Of a stretch of DNA of 64,000 nt, positions 1 to 8,011 are shown piece after piece; the stretch's first letter is position 1; each line of letters begins with the position of its first letter. The DNA is from Paenibacillus stellifer (GTDB lineage Bacteria; Bacillota; Bacilli; Paenibacillales; Paenibacillaceae), in NCBI RefSeq assembly GCF_000758685.1, contig NZ_CP009286.1, positions 1,704,501 through 1,768,500 on the forward strand. Direction: 5' to 3'. The position numbers and the translations under genes were made by a program. Below the pieces are notes generated by a model. The model made no database searches. It was given only the letters and a program-made list of their open reading frames with translations, and was not told where the DNA came from.

Positions 1-861
1 GGCAAGGACAAACGAACTGGAATCGTTGATATCGCGATTATACCAAGCTTGAACTATAAAGGCGCCATTAAGGAATATATTGAGGAATACGGCCAAATCA
101 TTGTAGATGAATGTCACCATGTTTCGGCTTTTAGCTTTGAGCAGGTGTTGAAAAAAGCTAAGGCCAAATATGTTCTGGGTCTAACTGCAACCCCATCCAG
201 GAAGGATGGACATCAACCGATCGTTCTCATGCAATGCGGTCCGATTCGCGTGTCTATAGACGCGAAGTCGCAGGCTCAAGCTCGGGGGTTGGAACAAAAA
301 GTGATTCCGCGTTATACCAGTTTCCGTACACCGCAGGATTTACCTTCACCTGGTATTCAAGAGATCTATAAACTATTGGTCGAAGATGAAGAACGAAACA
401 ACATGATTTTCGATGATTTACTTAAGGCGTTGGATCAAGGGCGTTCACCAATCCTTTTGACGGAACGTACCGCTCATGTGGAGTACTTTGAAAATCGCCT
501 GAAGCATTTTGCCAAGAATGTGGTTGTTCTTCGAGGTGGTATGGGGAAAAAGCAAAGGGAAGCTCTAAGGGAACAAATTGGTTCCATATCCGATTCCGAA
601 GAAAGGGTATTTATTGCAACCGGAAAGCTGATCGGAGAGGGCTTTGACGATGCGCGGCTTGATACGTTATTCCTGGTCCATCCCATCTCTTGGAGAGGGA
701 CGCTTCAGCAATATGCTGGACGTCTCCATCGTACCCATCACAATAAACAAGATGTGCAGATTTATGATTATGTAGACTTACAGGTGCCGATGCTTATGGC
801 TATGTACAAGAAACGTGTTAAGGGCTATGCAGCAATGGGATATCACGGAATGAACTTATAA
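1..861 (+). CDS. Superfamily 2 DEAD/DEAH helicase, C-terminal part (5' end outside window)
   Basis: The reading frame is open from base 1, so the gene starts upstream. Visible helicase motifs are the Walker B box DECHH (near base 110), motif III as LTATPSR, and motif VI as QYAGRLHR near the C-terminus, which is the usual ATP-hydrolysis and nucleic-acid translocation set of COG1061-type enzymes. The N-terminal ATP-binding motif I is missing only because the window begins too late. The stretch LMQCGPIR resembles helicases fused to archaeo-eukaryotic-primase domains (TOTE-type conflict proteins); that is from memory and is inference. It lies upstream of a toxin-like gene and a split sigK, so it is probably cargo of a mobile element. 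Confidence 0.85.
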   Translation, partial: GKDKRTGIVDIAIIPSLNYKGAIKEYIEEYGQIIVDECHHVSAFSFEQVLKKAKAKYVLGLTATPSRKDGHQPIVLMQCGPIRVSIDAKSQAQARGLEQKVIPRYTSFRTPQDLPSPGIQEIYKLLVEDEERNNMIFDDLLKALDQGRSPILLTERTAHVEYFENRLKHFAKNVVVLRGGMGKKQREALREQIGSISDSEERVFIATGKLIGEGFDDARLDTLFLVHPISWRGTLQQYAGRLHRTHHNKQDVQIYDYVDLQVPMLMAMYKKRVKGYAAMGYHGMNL

Positions 862-946
862 AATGCTCTATATGTACTGAAGCGATTGCTCCCGTAGTGG
901 GGTTATTATTCGATCATGAGCTTAGCTGTTTGCGTAAAGGTCCTTA

Positions 947-955
947 TGTTATAAT
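947..955 (+). promoter_or_regulatory. Possible extended -10 promoter
   Basis: TGTTATAAT fits an extended -10 (TGnTATAAT) about 60 bases upstream of the small ORF and zeta-toxin-like gene. No good -35 box is seen at the normal spacing. Confidence 0.35.
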
Positions 956-1018
956 TTTAGGCATAGATATTTGGGGCTATTTCCTGAATAATACAATTGT
1001 AATCAGGCGGTGATTCAT

Positions 1019-1195
1019 GTGAACCGGATGCAGGACATAAATAAATACATTAAACTTACAGGCGATCGAGCGAAATTAGATGCAAAAGCGAATGGCACAT
1101 ACATTGTGTATAAGACAAGTGATGGTCATATGGTTAGAGAGTACAGCAATGGGGATATAGAACGTATCGAGGTTTCGGAGCTCTCCAATGAATAG
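1019..1195 (+). CDS. Small protein (58 aa) translationally coupled to zeta-toxin-like gene
   Basis: Short charged protein, not recognised as a named family. I chose the GTG at 1019 because AGGCGG at 1005-1010 sits 8 bases upstream; the earlier GTG at 1010 overlaps that ribosome binding site. The stop overlaps the start of the next gene by 8 bases, so the two are a coupled pair. By position it could be the antitoxin or a regulatory partner of the P-loop kinase, but it is shorter than the epsilon antitoxin of classic epsilon/zeta modules. Its function is inferred only from context. Confidence 0.6.
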   Translation: MNRMQDINKYIKLTGDRAKLDAKANGTYIVYKTSDGHMVREYSNGDIERIEVSELSNE

Positions 1196-1772
1196 TCCTA
1201 TTGCTACGATGTTTGTGTTTGCTGGAAACAACGGCAGTGGCAAAAGCACAATTCGAAATCTCATTGTGGATCGCATTGGTGTTAGTATAAATATTGATGC
1301 TGATGCACTTGCACGCGCCATTGATGCTGAACAACCCGAGCGACATAAAGTGAGTGCTGGGAAAGAAGCGATTAAGATTGTACGAGATTGTATTCGAAAC
1401 AAACGGGATTTTTCAATTGAGACGACGCTGGCTGGCGGCAACGTCATTCGTCAAATGCGTGAAGCGAAGGAAAATAGCTTCGAGGTGGTAATGTTCTATG
1501 TTGGACTAGGCGATTATCGATTGAATATGGAAAGGGTTGCCGCCCGGGTGAAAAACGGCGGACATCATATTCCATCCGAAGATATCATAAGGCGACACCA
1601 TACCTCCATAGAGAATTTACTTGCTCATCTTGATCTCATCGATTATTTAGTTCTGATCGATAATAGTGAATCCGATGGCAAGATCGTCATGGAAGCCGAC
1701 CAAAAACGTGTTATTTATCGAGCTGCTGAGCTGCCTGAGTGGGTAAGGATAATTGAGAAGCTCCTGGATTAG
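1188..1772 (+). CDS. Zeta-toxin-family P-loop kinase
   Basis: A 194-residue protein with a clear Walker A motif, GNNGSGKST, near residue 13. A downstream IETTLAGG segment is the substrate-binding region typical of zeta-toxin and related small-molecule kinases. Classic zeta toxins phosphorylate UDP-N-acetylglucosamine and block wall synthesis; whether this branch does the same cannot be read from sequence. It is full length for the short chromosomal zeta-like kinases. It overlaps a 58-residue ORF, giving the layout of a toxin-antitoxin pair, and lies about 60 bases before the truncated sigK, within what is probably the end of an integrated element. A metabolic kinase is the main alternative. 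Confidence 0.75.
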   Translation: MNSPIATMFVFAGNNGSGKSTIRNLIVDRIGVSINIDADALARAIDAEQPERHKVSAGKEAIKIVRDCIRNKRDFSIETTLAGGNVIRQMREAKENSFEVVMFYVGLGDYRLNMERVAARVKNGGHHIPSEDIIRRHHTSIENLLAHLDLIDYLVLIDNSESDGKIVMEADQKRVIYRAAELPEWVRIIEKLLD

Positions 1773-1810
1773 ATTTAGTTCATGGCCGTATAGATGAGTG
1801 TAAAACTTTT

Positions 1811-2200
1811 ATGATCACTAATGACATTAGAACCGAGATCCTCATGCATCTTCGTTCGCTTAAGAAGACCCGCAAGGATGTGTCGCTCCACGATCCGATC
1901 GGGACGGATAAAGAAGGCAACGAGATTACGCTGATTGATATCCTTGGCTCGGATACGGACGATGTCATCAAGGAAGTGGATCTCAAGATCGAGAAGAGCA
2001 AGATCTACCGCAATCTCGACATCCTGGACGACCGGGAAAAAGAGGTGGTGGTCGGCCGCTTCGGCCTGGACACCGGCGGGGAGGAGCGGACGCAGCGGGA
2101 GATTGCCAAGGAGCTGGGGATTTCGCGGAGCTACGTGTCCCGGATTGAGAAAAGGGCGCTCATGAAGCTGTATCATGAGTTTTATAAGACGAAGCGGTGA
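1811..2200 (+). CDS. sigK: C-terminal half of sporulation sigma factor SigK (SpoIIIC-like)
   Basis: The product matches the C-terminal half of SigK: the [14 protein letters not shown] block, the region 4 core [17 protein letters not shown], and the helix-turn-helix with [16 protein letters not shown]. SigK directs late mother-cell transcription during sporulation. Homology starts at EILMHLR (base 1835); the preceding MITNDIRT is unrelated, and the N-terminal half (about 110 residues, core-binding region 2) is absent from this window. That break coincides with codons 112/113, where the skin element splits B. subtilis sigK into spoIVCB and spoIIIC. The half gene is therefore probably rejoined by excision of an upstream element. 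The alternative is a dead truncated copy. The ATG at 1811 has no convincing ribosome binding site, which fits a gene half not translated alone. Confidence 0.85.
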   Translation: MITNDIRTEILMHLRSLKKTRKDVSLHDPIGTDKEGNEITLIDILGSDTDDVIKEVDLKIEKSKIYRNLDILDDREKEVVVGRFGLDTGGEERTQREIAKELGISRSYVSRIEKRALMKLYHEFYKTKR

Positions 2201-2223
2201 ACTCAAAACAATAGAGCATTTAG

Positions 2224-2256
2224 AAAGCGACTTGTCTGCGGATGAGTTGCTTTTTT
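2224..2256 (+). terminator. Rho-independent terminator after sigK half
   Basis: A 13-bp stem with three G-T pairs (AAAGCGACTTGTC with GATGAGTTGCTTT), a TGCG loop and a run of six T, 24 bases after the sigK stop. Confidence 0.8.
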
Positions 2257-2291
2257 CCGTAATAAAGATAACCGTCTAGCAATTTGAAATG

Positions 2292-2300
2292 TGATATAAT
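2292..2300 (+). promoter_or_regulatory. Extended -10 promoter of yczE-like gene
   Basis: TGATATAAT is a consensus extended -10 (TGnTATAAT) about 50 bases before the gene start; the -35 region is poor. Confidence 0.5.
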
Positions 2301-2350
2301 GACGTCGCTGTTGCAAGGTACAATCTAAATATGAAAATAGGATGTATAAA

Positions 2351-3010
2351 ATGAAGGGATATATTCATAGCATCGAAAAACGACGATTGTTTATTATGGT
2401 TATCGGCAATGTATTTCTGGGTATGGGAATCAGTATTTTTAAGCTGTCGGGCATGGGGAATGATCCCTTCAGCGGTATGGTAATGGCACTTGCAGAGAGA
2501 ATCGGTATGACCTATGCAAATTTTCTGATTCTGCTGAACCTGGCATTGTTTGTAATCGAATTCATAACGGGACGAAAGTTTATTGGAGCCGGGACTTTTG
2601 TAAACGCTATTTTATTGGGTTATATCGCTACTTTCTTTCATAGTACTTGGCTATCTCTGTTCGGCGAACCACAACTGATATGGCAGCGGGTTGTCATCGT
2701 GGCGATTGGCGTGGTCGTATGCAGTTTTGGGGTATCCCTCTATCAGACATCGGATGTGGGAGTGGCTCCCTATGACAGCCTTTCCCTGATTATGAGAGAC
2801 AACTTCCCTAAAGTATCTTATTTTTGGCACCGGATGTTTACAGATGCTCTTTGTGCTTTGATTTGCTTCCTGGCAGGAGGCATTATTGGTTTAGGAACTC
2901 TGGTGTCCGCATTTGGTCTGGGGCCTATCATTCATTTTTTTGATGTGAATTTTACGGAGAAGCTTCTGGCAAAAAGGCCTCCAAATCAAAGCAACTTGGA
3001 AAACCTATGA
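2351..3010 (+). CDS. YczE/YyaS/YitT-type integral membrane protein
   Basis: A 219-residue protein with five to six hydrophobic helices, starting with FIMVIGNVFLGMGISIF and containing the GMGNDPFSGM and DVGVAPYDSL repeats that mark the YczE (COG2364) family. The two related GxxPxD-like segments suggest an internal duplication. Molecular function is unknown; B. subtilis YczE affects antibiotic (bacillaene) production. I prefer the ATG at 2351, 8 bases after AGGA, over the ATG at 2342, which overlaps it. It is a single-gene unit between the sigK terminator and the beta-lactamase-like gene. Confidence 0.8.
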   Translation: MKGYIHSIEKRRLFIMVIGNVFLGMGISIFKLSGMGNDPFSGMVMALAERIGMTYANFLILLNLALFVIEFITGRKFIGAGTFVNAILLGYIATFFHSTWLSLFGEPQLIWQRVVIVAIGVVVCSFGVSLYQTSDVGVAPYDSLSLIMRDNFPKVSYFWHRMFTDALCALICFLAGGIIGLGTLVSAFGLGPIIHFFDVNFTEKLLAKRPPNQSNLENL

Positions 3011-3130
3011 TTAAATGGCGCTTTTTGTATTTCGAAAGTGGAACGTAATTTCCAAATGGACGTACTGTATTTTATGCACGCATAGCTTGTTAACAGCAGG
3101 GAATCGTTGTTTGTTAACGGAGGTGTTCGT

Positions 3131-4222
3131 TTGTCTAATTATTTGAGATTCGTTGTTATCTTCAGTCTAGTTTTTGTACTGGCATCCTGCTCAGGCAATA
3201 GTGCCAACATTGTTGAGGATACGCCACTGCCGAAGGAGAGTGAAACCGTCCATAAGGATACTTTTGAAGAAAAACTTGATCAGTATATGTCCAAGAACTA
3301 CTCGGGATCTGTGCTTCTTGTCAAAGATAACAAGGTTATCACTGCCAAGGGATACAACATGGCGGACTATAGTCATAACCTGCCTAACGGACCGGACACT
3401 ATCCATCAAATCGGTTCACTTACCAAAGCGTTTACCGCTGCAGCTATTTTACAGCTTCAAGAGGCCGGTAAGCTGAGCATCAACGACCCCGTACATAAAT
3501 ACATTAAGGACTATCCTAATGATAAGGTCACACTGTACCACTTGTTAACCCACACGTCCGGGATACCCAATTACACCGCCTTTCCGGATTTCCTGAATGC
3601 CATGAACATCCGTGTGAGCGTTGACGAGCTAATCGCCAAATTCAAAGACAAGCCACTGGAATTTGAGCCGGGAAGCCGATATTCCTACAGTAATTCCGGG
3701 TATGTGCTGCTCGGAGCCGTGATTGAACAAGTGAGCGGACAGTCGTATGGTGACTATTTGAATGAGCATATTTTTAAACCTCTGGGCATGATAAGATCAG
3801 GTTACTTAACCAAAAACCTTATCCATACCGATGTCGCTGAGGGATATTCACTTCTTACCCCCGACAAGTTTGAGACAGCCCGTCCTATAGATATAACCGT
3901 CGCTTATTCAGCTGGCGGGATATATTCCACCGTACAAGATCTTTATAAATGGCTTCAAGGGCTTGAAAATGGAACCGTCATCAGCAAGACATCCTGGGAG
4001 TTGATGCGTAAACCGAATCTGTCTGAATACGCATTGGGATGGGTAATCTCTGATCCAAATGGAATGGTGTACACCCATGATGGGGGAATCAATGGTTTCT
4101 CTTCTGAGATTTGGAGAGATATGTCTGATGGGACTGCAGTCATTCTGCTCAGCAATGCAGAGGGAATCAACTTTGGGCATATGAGAGATGTGCTGGTACG
4201 CCTGCTTGATACGAAGGAATAG
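3131..4222 (+). CDS. Beta-lactamase-fold serine hydrolase, lipoprotein
   Basis: Serine beta-lactamase/penicillin-binding-protein-like hydrolase (class C-like, PF00144), 363 residues. The TTG at 3131 is chosen because GGAGG at 3119-3123 is 7 bases upstream and because it gives a clean lipoprotein signal ending in the lipobox LASC, so the enzyme should be anchored outside the membrane. The active-site motifs are SLTK (SxxK) around residue 100, YSN (YxN) around residue 190, and HDG (replacing KTG) near residue 320. The family includes esterases, D-aminopeptidases and autolysin-related enzymes, so resistance to beta-lactams should not be assumed. Transcription ends at a strong hairpin directly downstream, beyond which a group II intron is inserted. 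Confidence 0.88.
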   Translation: MSNYLRFVVIFSLVFVLASCSGNSANIVEDTPLPKESETVHKDTFEEKLDQYMSKNYSGSVLLVKDNKVITAKGYNMADYSHNLPNGPDTIHQIGSLTKAFTAAAILQLQEAGKLSINDPVHKYIKDYPNDKVTLYHLLTHTSGIPNYTAFPDFLNAMNIRVSVDELIAKFKDKPLEFEPGSRYSYSNSGYVLLGAVIEQVSGQSYGDYLNEHIFKPLGMIRSGYLTKNLIHTDVAEGYSLLTPDKFETARPIDITVAYSAGGIYSTVQDLYKWLQGLENGTVISKTSWELMRKPNLSEYALGWVISDPNGMVYTHDGGINGFSSEIWRDMSDGTAVILLSNAEGINFGHMRDVLVRLLDTKE

Positions 4223-4231
4223 GTCTTGGTG

Positions 4232-4263
4232 AAAGGCGGGGCAGATCAATCTGCCTCGCCTTT
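4232..4263 (+). terminator. Terminator of beta-lactamase-fold gene
   Basis: A 14-bp stem (AAAGGCGGGGCAGA with TCTGCCTCGCCTTT, one G-T pair) and a TCAA loop, 10 bases after the stop codon. A group II intron begins 6 bases later. Confidence 0.85.
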
Positions 4264-4269
4264 ACTGTG

Positions 4270-6180
4270 GTGCGCCCGGCATGGGCGATAACTCGGCGGT
4301 GAAAGTCCGCTACGGGCTTGGCAGTAGGAACTGTTAGCTGAAGGCAAGGGTGTCCGCCGCGAGGCGGAATCTGAAGGAAGCTGGAGGCAAACCCTCGGTC
4401 TGACGAACAGAAATCACATATAAGGCATGATGGGACGGACGAGCTTGCCACACAAAGCAAAGTCCAATACTGCCCGAATCCCATGATGTAAATGTGGCAG
4501 ATAGATGAGGGGAAAGTTATCGCTCTTACCCGGGGAGATCTCACAGACGGGGAGTAGGAGAAAAAAAAAAATCCGAAACACGGAGTAAAGCTTGTTGTGA
4601 GAGGTCAGCAGACGCCATAGTACGCCTGTTGCGTCAGCGGCAAGCGGAAGGGCTGAACAATCGTAAGTCTCGAGTACAGACTGGAAGGAGAACCGGTGCG
4701 ATGAAAGCAGAATACCGAAAGGGCTGCCCTCAAAGGGATAGTGTGGAACACGAAGAGTATGCGGGAGTGCGGAGTGCCGGAGCTCGGGAAGGTAAAGAAA
4801 GAGACGGTGCAAACGATCTGATGGAACGCATCCTGGACAGAGATAATCTGAACCGGGCGTACAAACAGGTCAAAAGTAATCACGGAGCGCCCGGGATCGA
4901 TGGGATGACCGTAGAGGCGGCGCTTCCGTGGCTGCGGGAAAACAGAGATGAACTGCTGCAAAGCATCCGGGAAGGGAAATACAAACCAAGCCCGGTGCGG
5001 CGCAAGGAAATCCCCAAACCAGATGGAAGCGGAGTGAGAAAGCTCGGCATCCCGACCGTCGTAGATCGGGTAATCCAGCAAGCGATCTCCCAGCAACTGC
5101 AACCGTTATTCGAGCCACTTTTCTCGGATGGAAGCTATGGCTACCGCCGGGGTCGAAGTGCGCAACAGGCCATTCGGAAAGTCAAAACGTACGCCGAGCA
5201 GGGCTATGGACAAGCGGTTGAAATCGATCTGTCGAAATACTTTGACACGTTGAACCATGAGCTTCTTTTGAACTTGCTGCGCAAACAGATCGAGGATAAA
5301 CGCGTCATCGACCTGATCAAAAAGTACCTGAAAAGCGGAGTCATGGAAAACGGGGTACGACGCGCAACGGAGGAAGGATCGCCGCAAGGCGGGCCGCTGT
5401 CTCCGCTTTTGTCAAATGTCTATCTGAACGAATTCGATCAGGAGATGGAGAGCCGAGGCGTGAGGGTCATCCGCTATGCGGACGACATTGTCGTGCTGGC
5501 GAAGAGCAAACGAGCAGCCATGCGACTGCTGGAATCCAGCCGGACGTACTTGGAGCAGAAGCTAAAACTTCAAATGAACCCGCAGAAGAGTAAGGTCGTC
5601 AGCGTCGTGGCGCAGAAACACTTTAAATTCCTCGGCTATGCGCTGGGAAAGAACGGGAACGGTGTGTACATTCGCACCCATCCGCAATCTCTCGCTAAAG
5701 CAAAGAGGAAACTGAAAGAGCTCACGAATCGAAGACAAGGCAGGAGTGCAAGAGAGGTAATGGAGAACGTAAAAGTCTACATTCGCGGCTGGTTGGGTCA
5801 CTTCTACGTAGCCGACATGAAGCGAATCCTGCAAAACTGGAATGAATGGCTGCGAAGGCGGATGCGCATGTACATCTGGAAGCAATGGAAGAAGCCAAGA
5901 ACGAAGGTACAAAATCTGCGAAAGCTGGGGATACCGGAGTGGCAGGCTTACCAATGGGGAAATACAAGGCGGGGCTACTGGCGAATAGCCAGAAGCGCAG
6001 TATTGAATCGCTCTGTAACAAACGAAAGGCTCGTACAGGCAGGGTATTATGACTTCCCTGCCCAGTACGAGCGCTTGCGTCAATTGCACTCAAACGGTTG
6101 AACCGCCGTATACCGAACGGTACGTACGGTGGTGTGGAAGGTCGGCTACTCAATTAATGGGTAGCCTCCTATCCGATTAT
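4270..6180 (+). mobile_element. Group II intron, apparently complete
   Basis: A self-splicing retroelement of about 1.9 kb. The 5' end GTGCG at 4270 matches the group II consensus. It is followed by about 430 bases of structured non-coding RNA (domains I-III), the reverse-transcriptase ORF, and a domain V-like hairpin at about 6101-6137 (AACCGCCGTA paired with TACGGTGGT). A domain VI stem follows at about 6143-6165 (GGCTACTC with GGGTAGCC). The 3' boundary near 6180 is approximate. It inserted just past a rho-independent terminator, a target preference best known from class C introns. It carries no HNH endonuclease. Confidence 0.85.
4701..6101 (+). CDS. ltrA: Group II intron reverse transcriptase/maturase
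   Basis: A 466-residue intron-encoded protein. The reverse-transcriptase fingers and palm show GIDGMTV, SYGYRRGRSAQQA, the SPQGGPLSPLLSN block and the catalytic YADD motif; the maturase/thumb region and the C-terminal GIIM-like domain follow. It splices the intron RNA and primes its reverse transcription on target DNA. The ATG at 4701 follows AAGGAG with a 10-base spacer and removes about 24 upstream residues that read like structured RNA. The protein ends just after the maturase domain, with no HNH endonuclease, so mobility would need an alternative primer such as a nascent DNA strand. The gene looks intact. Confidence 0.9.
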   Translation: MKAEYRKGCPQRDSVEHEEYAGVRSAGAREGKERDGANDLMERILDRDNLNRAYKQVKSNHGAPGIDGMTVEAALPWLRENRDELLQSIREGKYKPSPVRRKEIPKPDGSGVRKLGIPTVVDRVIQQAISQQLQPLFEPLFSDGSYGYRRGRSAQQAIRKVKTYAEQGYGQAVEIDLSKYFDTLNHELLLNLLRKQIEDKRVIDLIKKYLKSGVMENGVRRATEEGSPQGGPLSPLLSNVYLNEFDQEMESRGVRVIRYADDIVVLAKSKRAAMRLLESSRTYLEQKLKLQMNPQKSKVVSVVAQKHFKFLGYALGKNGNGVYIRTHPQSLAKAKRKLKELTNRRQGRSAREVMENVKVYIRGWLGHFYVADMKRILQNWNEWLRRRMRMYIWKQWKKPRTKVQNLRKLGIPEWQAYQWGNTRRGYWRIARSAVLNRSVTNERLVQAGYYDFPAQYERLRQLHSNG

Positions 6181-6193
6181 TGAAAGTCCACTA

Positions 6194-6612
6194 CTAATGA
6201 GCGGATGGAATTTGTATTTTATGGATTTTATGAATATCTTCCGTACCGCTATCCAAGGCGGTTTTGTAATAATGACATTTATGTTCGATGACTTCCATCG
6301 TTTTTTTAACTCTTCCATCTGTGCTTCTACGGAAGCTTTCCGCTCCAGGAACATGTCATATCTTTGCTGCAAGGTGGAATCTCCCTCAGAGCACCACTCA
6401 ATGAAATGTTTAATTTCCTTAATCGGCATCCCGGATGACTTCAGGCATTCAATTATTTTTAAAGCGTCTATATCCGATTCCTTGAAAACGCGTTTCCCGC
6501 TAGGTGTTCTTTCTATAAAAGGCATAAGTCCTTCCTTGTCATAGTAACGCAGAGTATGTGGTGTCAGATTAAAGTGTTCTGCAACTTCACTTATGGAGTA
6601 TGTTTTCATCAT
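6194..6612 (-). pseudogene. MerR-family regulator (AdhR-like), single-base frameshift
   Basis: The N-terminus is a standard MerR DNA-binding domain: YSISEVAEHFNLTPHTLRYY, then the wing and the dimerising coiled coil. Reading fails after MEELKK at a run of seven T on the plus strand (6301-6307). One more base there restores a typical MerR C-terminus, TMEVIEHKCHYYKTALDSG, ending at TAG 6194-6196. This is either a true homopolymer frameshift or a sequencing error. The repaired length, about 139 residues, is normal for the family. It diverges from an alcohol dehydrogenase across a MerR-type promoter, as in the adhR/adhA (formaldehyde or aldehyde stress) pairs of bacilli; that regulation is inferred. 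Confidence 0.85.
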
Positions 6613-6641
6613 GTATCTCCAGTCTCAAATGTATTTTGTTC

Positions 6642-6672
6642 TTGACTTAGAGTTAACTTTAAGTAATATCAT
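6642..6672 (+). promoter_or_regulatory. MerR-type promoter with operator dyad
   Basis: A -35 TTGACT at 6642-6647 and a -10 TATCAT at 6667-6672 are 19 bases apart, the over-long spacer typical of MerR-activated promoters. The spacer holds a near-perfect palindrome at 6645-6664 (ACTTAGAGTT with AACTTTAAGT, one mismatch), which is the expected operator. It drives the dehydrogenase at 6729. Confidence 0.75.
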
Positions 6673-6728
6673 ATGTTTTGTAAAGTCGGCGTTACAGATT
6701 AAATATGAACTGGAAGAGAGGTTATACA

Positions 6729-7778
6729 ATGATAAAAGTTAATGCACGCGCTACATTCAGTCAGGAAGGTCCGTTCAAGCTAACCACCATTGAGCGCCGG
6801 AATCTTCAGCCGCATGATGTTCTTATTGAGATTAAATACGCCGGGATCTGCCACTCGGACATTCATACCGCCCGCGGGGAGTGGGGGCCGGTCAAATATC
6901 CACTCGTTCCAGGGCATGAGATCGCCGGAATTGTTAGCCAGGTCGGTTCCGAAGTGACAAAGTATTCCGTTGGTGACCGGGTAGGGGTAGGATGTCTGGT
7001 TGACTCCTGTGGAGAATGCAGTAATTGCCAAAAAGGAGAGGAACAGTATTGCCTGGGTGGAAGTACGGCCACCTATGGAGCGATTGACCGGTACGGGCAC
7101 TATACACAAGGCGGGTATTCCACCCACATCGTTGTAACAGAAGACTTCGTGGTCCGGATTCCTGACGCTATTCCGCTTGACGCCGCTGCACCACTTTTGT
7201 GTGCCGGAATCACAACTTATTCACCGCTGCGCCATTGGGGAGCCGCTCCAGGCAAAAAAGTAGCTGTGGTAGGTCTTGGAGGACTTGGACATATGGCTGT
7301 GAAGATTGCTCATGCCATGGGAGCTGAGGTTACTGTTCTATCACAGTCGCTGAAGAAGAAGGAAGACGGTTTGCAATTAGGTGCGGATCATTATTATGCG
7401 ACAAGCGATCCGGAGACATTCAAGCAGCTTGCCGGTTCGTTCGACCTGATCATAAATACGGTAAGCGCGCAGATTAATATCGATGCCTATCTTTCGCTCT
7501 TGGCGCTGGATGGTACATTAGTCAATGTAGGTGCGCCCGCTGATCCATTGGCAGTTAACGTATTCTCGCTGATTGGTCACCGCCGCTCGTTCGCCGGATC
7601 GATGATTGGTGGAATCCGTGAAACGCAGGAAATGCTTGATTTCTGCGCTGAACACAATATTGCTTCTGAGATCGAGGTTATTTCTGCCGACCGGATCGAT
7701 GAAGCCTGGGAGCGCGTACTCGCTTCAGATGTCCGTTACCGGTTCGTAATCGATATCAGCACGATGGGGAATGAATAA
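6729..7778 (+). CDS. Zinc-dependent alcohol dehydrogenase (YahK/AdhA type)
   Basis: Medium-chain NAD(P)-dependent alcohol/aldehyde dehydrogenase, 349 residues, the normal family length. Catalytic zinc ligands lie in GICHSD and PGHE. The structural zinc loop is visible as the cysteine cluster [16 protein letters not shown], and the cofactor-binding Rossmann motif is GLGGLGHM. The ATG at 6729 is preceded by AGAGAGG at 6-7 bases; an in-frame ATG at 6705 has no ribosome binding site. It lies under a MerR-type promoter divergent from a MerR gene, pointing to aldehyde-induced detoxification. Substrate choice cannot be read from sequence. The stop is followed after one base by a duplicate of the sigK 3' end. 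Confidence 0.92.
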   Translation: MIKVNARATFSQEGPFKLTTIERRNLQPHDVLIEIKYAGICHSDIHTARGEWGPVKYPLVPGHEIAGIVSQVGSEVTKYSVGDRVGVGCLVDSCGECSNCQKGEEQYCLGGSTATYGAIDRYGHYTQGGYSTHIVVTEDFVVRIPDAIPLDAAAPLLCAGITTYSPLRHWGAAPGKKVAVVGLGGLGHMAVKIAHAMGAEVTVLSQSLKKKEDGLQLGADHYYATSDPETFKQLAGSFDLIINTVSAQINIDAYLSLLALDGTLVNVGAPADPLAVNVFSLIGHRRSFAGSMIGGIRETQEMLDFCAEHNIASEIEVISADRIDEAWERVLASDVRYRFVIDISTMGNE

Positions 7779-7779
7779 G

Positions 7780-7845
7780 GTGTCGCTCATCGAGAAAAGA
7801 GCGCTCATGAAGCTGTATCACGAGTTTTATAAGATGAAGTGTTAA
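7780..7845 (+). pseudogene. Second, diverged copy of the sigK 3' end (22 codons)
   Basis: This 66-base stretch reads [21 protein letters not shown] plus stop. It matches the last 66 bases of the sigK half at 2135-2200 at 56 positions. Four of the differences are silent third-base changes, so the copy evolved as coding sequence rather than arising from a recent local duplication. No upstream part of sigK is present; the match starts directly behind the dehydrogenase stop. It could be the original chromosomal sigK end left by an insertion, or an attachment-site duplication. Confidence 0.8.
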
Positions 7846-7854
7846 GGGATAGCA

Positions 7855-7884
7855 AGAGACTTGTCAGATGGCAAGTCTCTTTTC
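7855..7884 (+). terminator. Terminator behind sigK remnant
   Basis: AGAGACTTG and CAAGTCTCT form a 9-bp stem around TCAGATGG, followed by TTTT. It serves the dehydrogenase transcript and was probably the original sigK terminator. Confidence 0.8.
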
Positions 7885-8011
7885 ATTTCACACCCTTTGA
7901 TAGAATGTGCGTTATATTTTTGCTGAGTCATACCATCCATGTTCACTACATACATATGTAGTTAGACTTTGAAGGTGAATTCACGAATGTCGTTCTAAGG
8001 GGATTGGAAGG

